Source: Deltaproteobacteria bacterium (GTDB lineage Bacteria > Desulfobacterota > GWC2-55-46 > S146-73). Taken from it: a DNA stretch of 8,977 bases. The number at the start of each line of letters is the position of its first letter. The stretch's first letter is position 1. The stretch lies in the NCBI GenBank assembly GCA_015492355.1, contig WGFF01000002.1, positions 1-8,977 on the forward strand. The letters are read 5' to 3'. The notes beneath the pieces are model-generated. The model did no database searches. It was not told the origin of the DNA and worked only from the letters and a program-made list of their open reading frames with translations. Position numbers and translations under genes: made by a program. This document shows positions 7,701 to 8,977 of the stretch, in pieces.

Positions 7701-8878
7701 TGAAGGAGGGAGACAGGGTCACCCCGGGGGCTATACTTGCGGAGTGGGACCAGTACTCCATACCCATACTCACGGAGATGTCGGGTATAGTGAAGTTCGG
7801 TGATATAGAAGAGGGAAAGACCATGAAGGAGCAGGTGGACGAGGTTACAGGTCTTTCGAGCAAGGTCATCATGCCGTACAGGGAGGGTGACCTCAAGCCC
7901 AGGATATCCATAAAGGATGAGGCAGGAAGGACGTACAGGATAGCAGGGACGGATGCGGAGGCGAGGTATCTTCTGCCTGTGGGTGCGATTATAACCACAA
8001 CAGAGGGCGCACACGTAAAGGCAGGCGATATTATAGCCAAGATACCCAGAGAGACCACCAAGACAAAGGACATAACAGGGGGACTGCCCAGGGTAGCGGA
8101 GCTCTTTGAGGCAAGGAAGCCCAAGGAGTGTGCCGTGATAAGCGAGATAGACGGGGTGGTCTCCTTTGGCAAGGACACAAAGGGTAAGAGGAAGGTCATA
8201 ATCACCCCTGAGACAGGAGAGCCAAAGGAGTACCTCATACCCAAGAGCAAACACATAAGCGTGAGGGCAGGAGACAGGGTACGGGCGGGTGAACCGCTGA
8301 TGGACGGCTCTGCAAACCCCCATGACATACTGAGGATACTCGGGGTGAAGGAGCTCGCCAAGTATCTCGTCGATGAGGTACAGGAGGTCTACAGGCTCCA
8401 GGGTGTGAAGATAAACGACAAGCACATAGAGGTCATAGTAAGGCAGATGCTCAGGAGGGTAAGGATAACAGACCCGGGGGATACGAGCTTCCTTGTCGGC
8501 GAGGAGGTGGAAAAGTACCTCTTCGAGGAGGAGAACGAAAAGGTGCTTACCAGCGGGAAGAAGCCTGCTGTTGCAGAGCCACTCCTCCAGGGTATAACCA
8601 AGGCGAGCCTCTCAACAGAGAGCTTTATATCCGCTGCGTCCTTCCAGGAGACCACAAAGGTGCTCACAGGGGCGGCAGTGGAAGGCAAGATAGACTACCT
8701 CAGGGGGCTTAAAGAGAATGTCATAATGGGACGGCTCATACCCGCTGGTTCCGGCTTCAGGGCATACACGAAGGTCAGGATGAAGGTGGATGAGGAGAAG
8801 GAAGAAGAGCACGAACCACCTGTGGAGGGCGAGGAGAAGGGTCTCGAAGATACCGTAGAGACAGGGATGCAGGGATGA
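4724..8878 (+). CDS. rpoC: DNA-directed RNA polymerase subunit beta'
   Basis: Beta' subunit of core RNA polymerase, 1384 residues (E. coli 1407); it carries the catalytic magnesium site and the clamp. From the TTG start, the first zinc site falls at C70, C72, C85 and C88, the same numbers as in E. coli, which supports this start. The catalytic loop NADFDGDQ supplies D461, D463 and D465. MADSGARGS is at 713-721, and the bridge helix spans about 757-792. The second zinc site is C802, C876, C883 and C886. The trigger loop (GEPGTQLTMRTFHIGG) ends near 927, with M920, R921 and H924 matching E. coli M932, R933 and H936. An insert of about 183 residues (about 931-1113) separates it from DITGGLPRV, the SI3 position and size seen in Proteobacteria and relatives. 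The omega-contacting end NVIMGRLIPAGSGF is at 1332-1345. A glutamate-rich tail (about 1356-1384) follows; such tails vary between lineages. Confidence 0.99.
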   Translation: MESLMAMFEKRKNPMDINAIRITIASPEKIREWSHGEVKKPETINYRTFKPERDGLFCAKIFGPVKDFECNCGKYKRMKHRGAVCEKCGVEVIHSSVRRERLGHIELASPVAHIWFLRSLPSRIGMLLDMTLKEVERVLYYENHVVIDPKETDLKFGELLTEERYQKAVERYGPDGFRAGIGAEAIKEMLSRLDLEKLSSTLRNEMKKTSSDARKKRIAKRLKIVEAFLNSGNRPEWMILDVIPVLPPDLRPLVPLDGGRFATSDLNDLYRRVINRNNRLKRLMELNAPDIIIRNEKRMLQEAVDALFDNGRRGRVITGQNKRPLKSLSDMIKGKGGRFRQNLLGKRVDYSGRSVIVIGPDLRLHQCGLPKKMALELFKPFIYQKLEEKGYATTIKSAKKMLEREWPEVWDVLDEIIKEHPVLLNRAPTLHRLGIQAFEPVLIEGKAIQLHPLVCTAFNADFDGDQMAVHIPLSIEAQVESRVLMMSTNNILSPAHGKPIIVPTQDIVLGLYYLTRERFNVRGEGRIFSDFEEVRSAYDAGEVHLQAKVKVKYDGRLVDTTVGRVLLYEIVPDSIGFDEVNRVMDKKALADLIDICYRCAGNKETVLLADRLKDMGYFYATKAGISICIDDMKIPARKEELLEKAYNEVKEIQKQYNEGLITDGERYNKVIDIWAQITEEIADELLKDLGKETIRDRDGRERDVPSFNPIFMMADSGARGSAQQIRQLAGMRGLMAKPSGEIIETPITANFREGLTVLQYFISTHGARKGLADTALKTANSGYLTRRLVDVAQDAIIVEEDCGTLDGIYMTSLVEGGEIIEPIGERLLGRVALEDVVDPFTGEVIVRANEEIDEEKVEKIEEAGIEKVKIRSVLTCRSIRGICAKCYGRDLARGRLVEIGEAVGVIAAQSIGEPGTQLTMRTFHIGGTASRRAEQTILEARHEGIIKFYNLTTAVNSRNEVVVMNRNGEIAIQDEQGRDRERNPVIYGAKLKVKEGDRVTPGAILAEWDQYSIPILTEMSGIVKFGDIEEGKTMKEQVDEVTGLSSKVIMPYREGDLKPRISIKDEAGRTYRIAGTDAEARYLLPVGAIITTTEGAHVKAGDIIAKIPRETTKTKDITGGLPRVAELFEARKPKECAVISEIDGVVSFGKDTKGKRKVIITPETGEPKEYLIPKSKHISVRAGDRVRAGEPLMDGSANPHDILRILGVKELAKYLVDEVQEVYRLQGVKINDKHIEVIVRQMLRRVRITDPGDTSFLVGEEVEKYLFEEENEKVLTSGKKPAVAEPLLQGITKASLSTESFISAASFQETTKVLTGAAVEGKIDYLRGLKENVIMGRLIPAGSGFRAYTKVRMKVDEEKEEEHEPPVEGEEKGLEDTVETGMQG

Positions 8879-8930
8879 GAGGTGGTTGTGGTCAGGCAGA
8901 AAAAGGGGTTTATACGTGGAGGCACTACAG

Positions 8931-8974
8931 GGTGATACCGCACATCTTCCCTCTACCTGTAAGGAGGTATCACC
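8931..8974 (+). promoter_or_regulatory. perfect 9-bp inverted repeat masking the downstream Shine-Dalgarno
   Basis: GGTGATACC (8931-8939) is the exact reverse complement of GGTATCACC (8966-8974), with a 26-nt loop. The 3' arm contains the last three bases of AAGGAGGT (8961-8968) and the spacer toward the next start. Alternative pairings free or hide the same site: ACCT 8955-8958 with AGGT 8965-8968, and CCTC 8950-8953 with GAGG 8964-8967. This arrangement could control translation of the next gene, for example by protein autoregulation as in other ribosomal-protein operons. The function is inferred. Confidence 0.5.
8961..8968 (+). promoter_or_regulatory. ribosome-binding site for a gene starting at or just past the window edge
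   Basis: AAGGAGGT is identical to the rpoC site at 4711-4718. With normal spacing the start codon would be at about 8974-8981. The final base, A8977, could be the first base of an ATG with an 8-nt spacer. By common gene order the next gene would be rpsL (ribosomal protein S12), but no codon of it can be seen. Confidence 0.65.
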
Positions 8975-8977
8975 AGA

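Noticed and set aside
7514..8065. Large insert in the RpoC trigger loop considered as a foreign insertion
   Set aside because: It is at the position and size of the SI3 domain of E. coli and aligns with it by eye (for example DEVTGLSSKV against DELTGLSSLV), so it is a normal lineage domain.
7202..8425. 407-codon open frame on the - strand opposite rpoC
   Set aside because: It has the same cause as the rpoB shadow: register with rpoC codons and avoidance of TTA/CTA/TCA. There is no family resemblance, and the sense strand is a fully conserved essential gene.
8886..8915. Possible sigma70 promoter after rpoC (TTGTGG, 18-nt gap, TTATAC)
   Set aside because: The -35 matches the consensus mainly in TTG and the combination is expected by chance; there is no supporting evidence.

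Overview
This is a core housekeeping window. It holds the end of rplL, complete rpoB and rpoC (the beta and beta' subunits of RNA polymerase), and the leader of a further gene that begins at or just past the right edge. Every gene is on the + strand in the order rplL-rpoB-rpoC, the usual rpoBC cluster of bacteria. I see no mobile element, CRISPR array, tRNA or rRNA, and no unexplained protein gene of any size.

The organism is a Gram-negative-type bacterium. RpoB has both lineage inserts in the large, E. coli-like form, and RpoC has an insert of about 183 residues inside the trigger loop (the SI3 position). The N-terminal sequence of RpoB resembles the deltaproteobacterial and Nitrospirota versions I know. 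I cannot place the genome more finely without a search. Codon use is striking: arginine is nearly always AGG/AGA and isoleucine mostly ATA, at roughly 50 % G+C. This pattern is known from thermophiles, so a thermophilic lifestyle or ancestry is a reasonable inference.

Layout: 1-218 is the C-terminal domain of ribosomal protein L7/L12. 219-415 is a spacer made largely of RNA stem-loops, ending in the rpoB ribosome-binding site. 416-4564 is rpoB. 4565-4723 is a second spacer with three successive stem-loops and the strong ribosome-binding site of rpoC. 4724-8878 is rpoC, starting at TTG. 8879-8977 is a leader in which a perfect 9-bp inverted repeat covers part of a strong Shine-Dalgarno sequence for the next gene, which by usual gene order would be rpsL (inference; it is not visible).

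The proteins are ordinary and look fully functional: catalytic aspartates, both zinc sites, the rifampicin pocket, bridge helix and trigger loop are all present. The points worth a second look are in the non-coding spacers. Their long stems contain many G.U pairs, and I found no A.C mismatches, when read as + strand RNA. This suggests they act as folded mRNA rather than as DNA palindromes. In E. coli the rplL-rpoB gap holds a partial attenuator and an RNase III processing site. Similar processing or attenuation here, extended to the rpoB-rpoC gap, is the best working idea and remains an inference.
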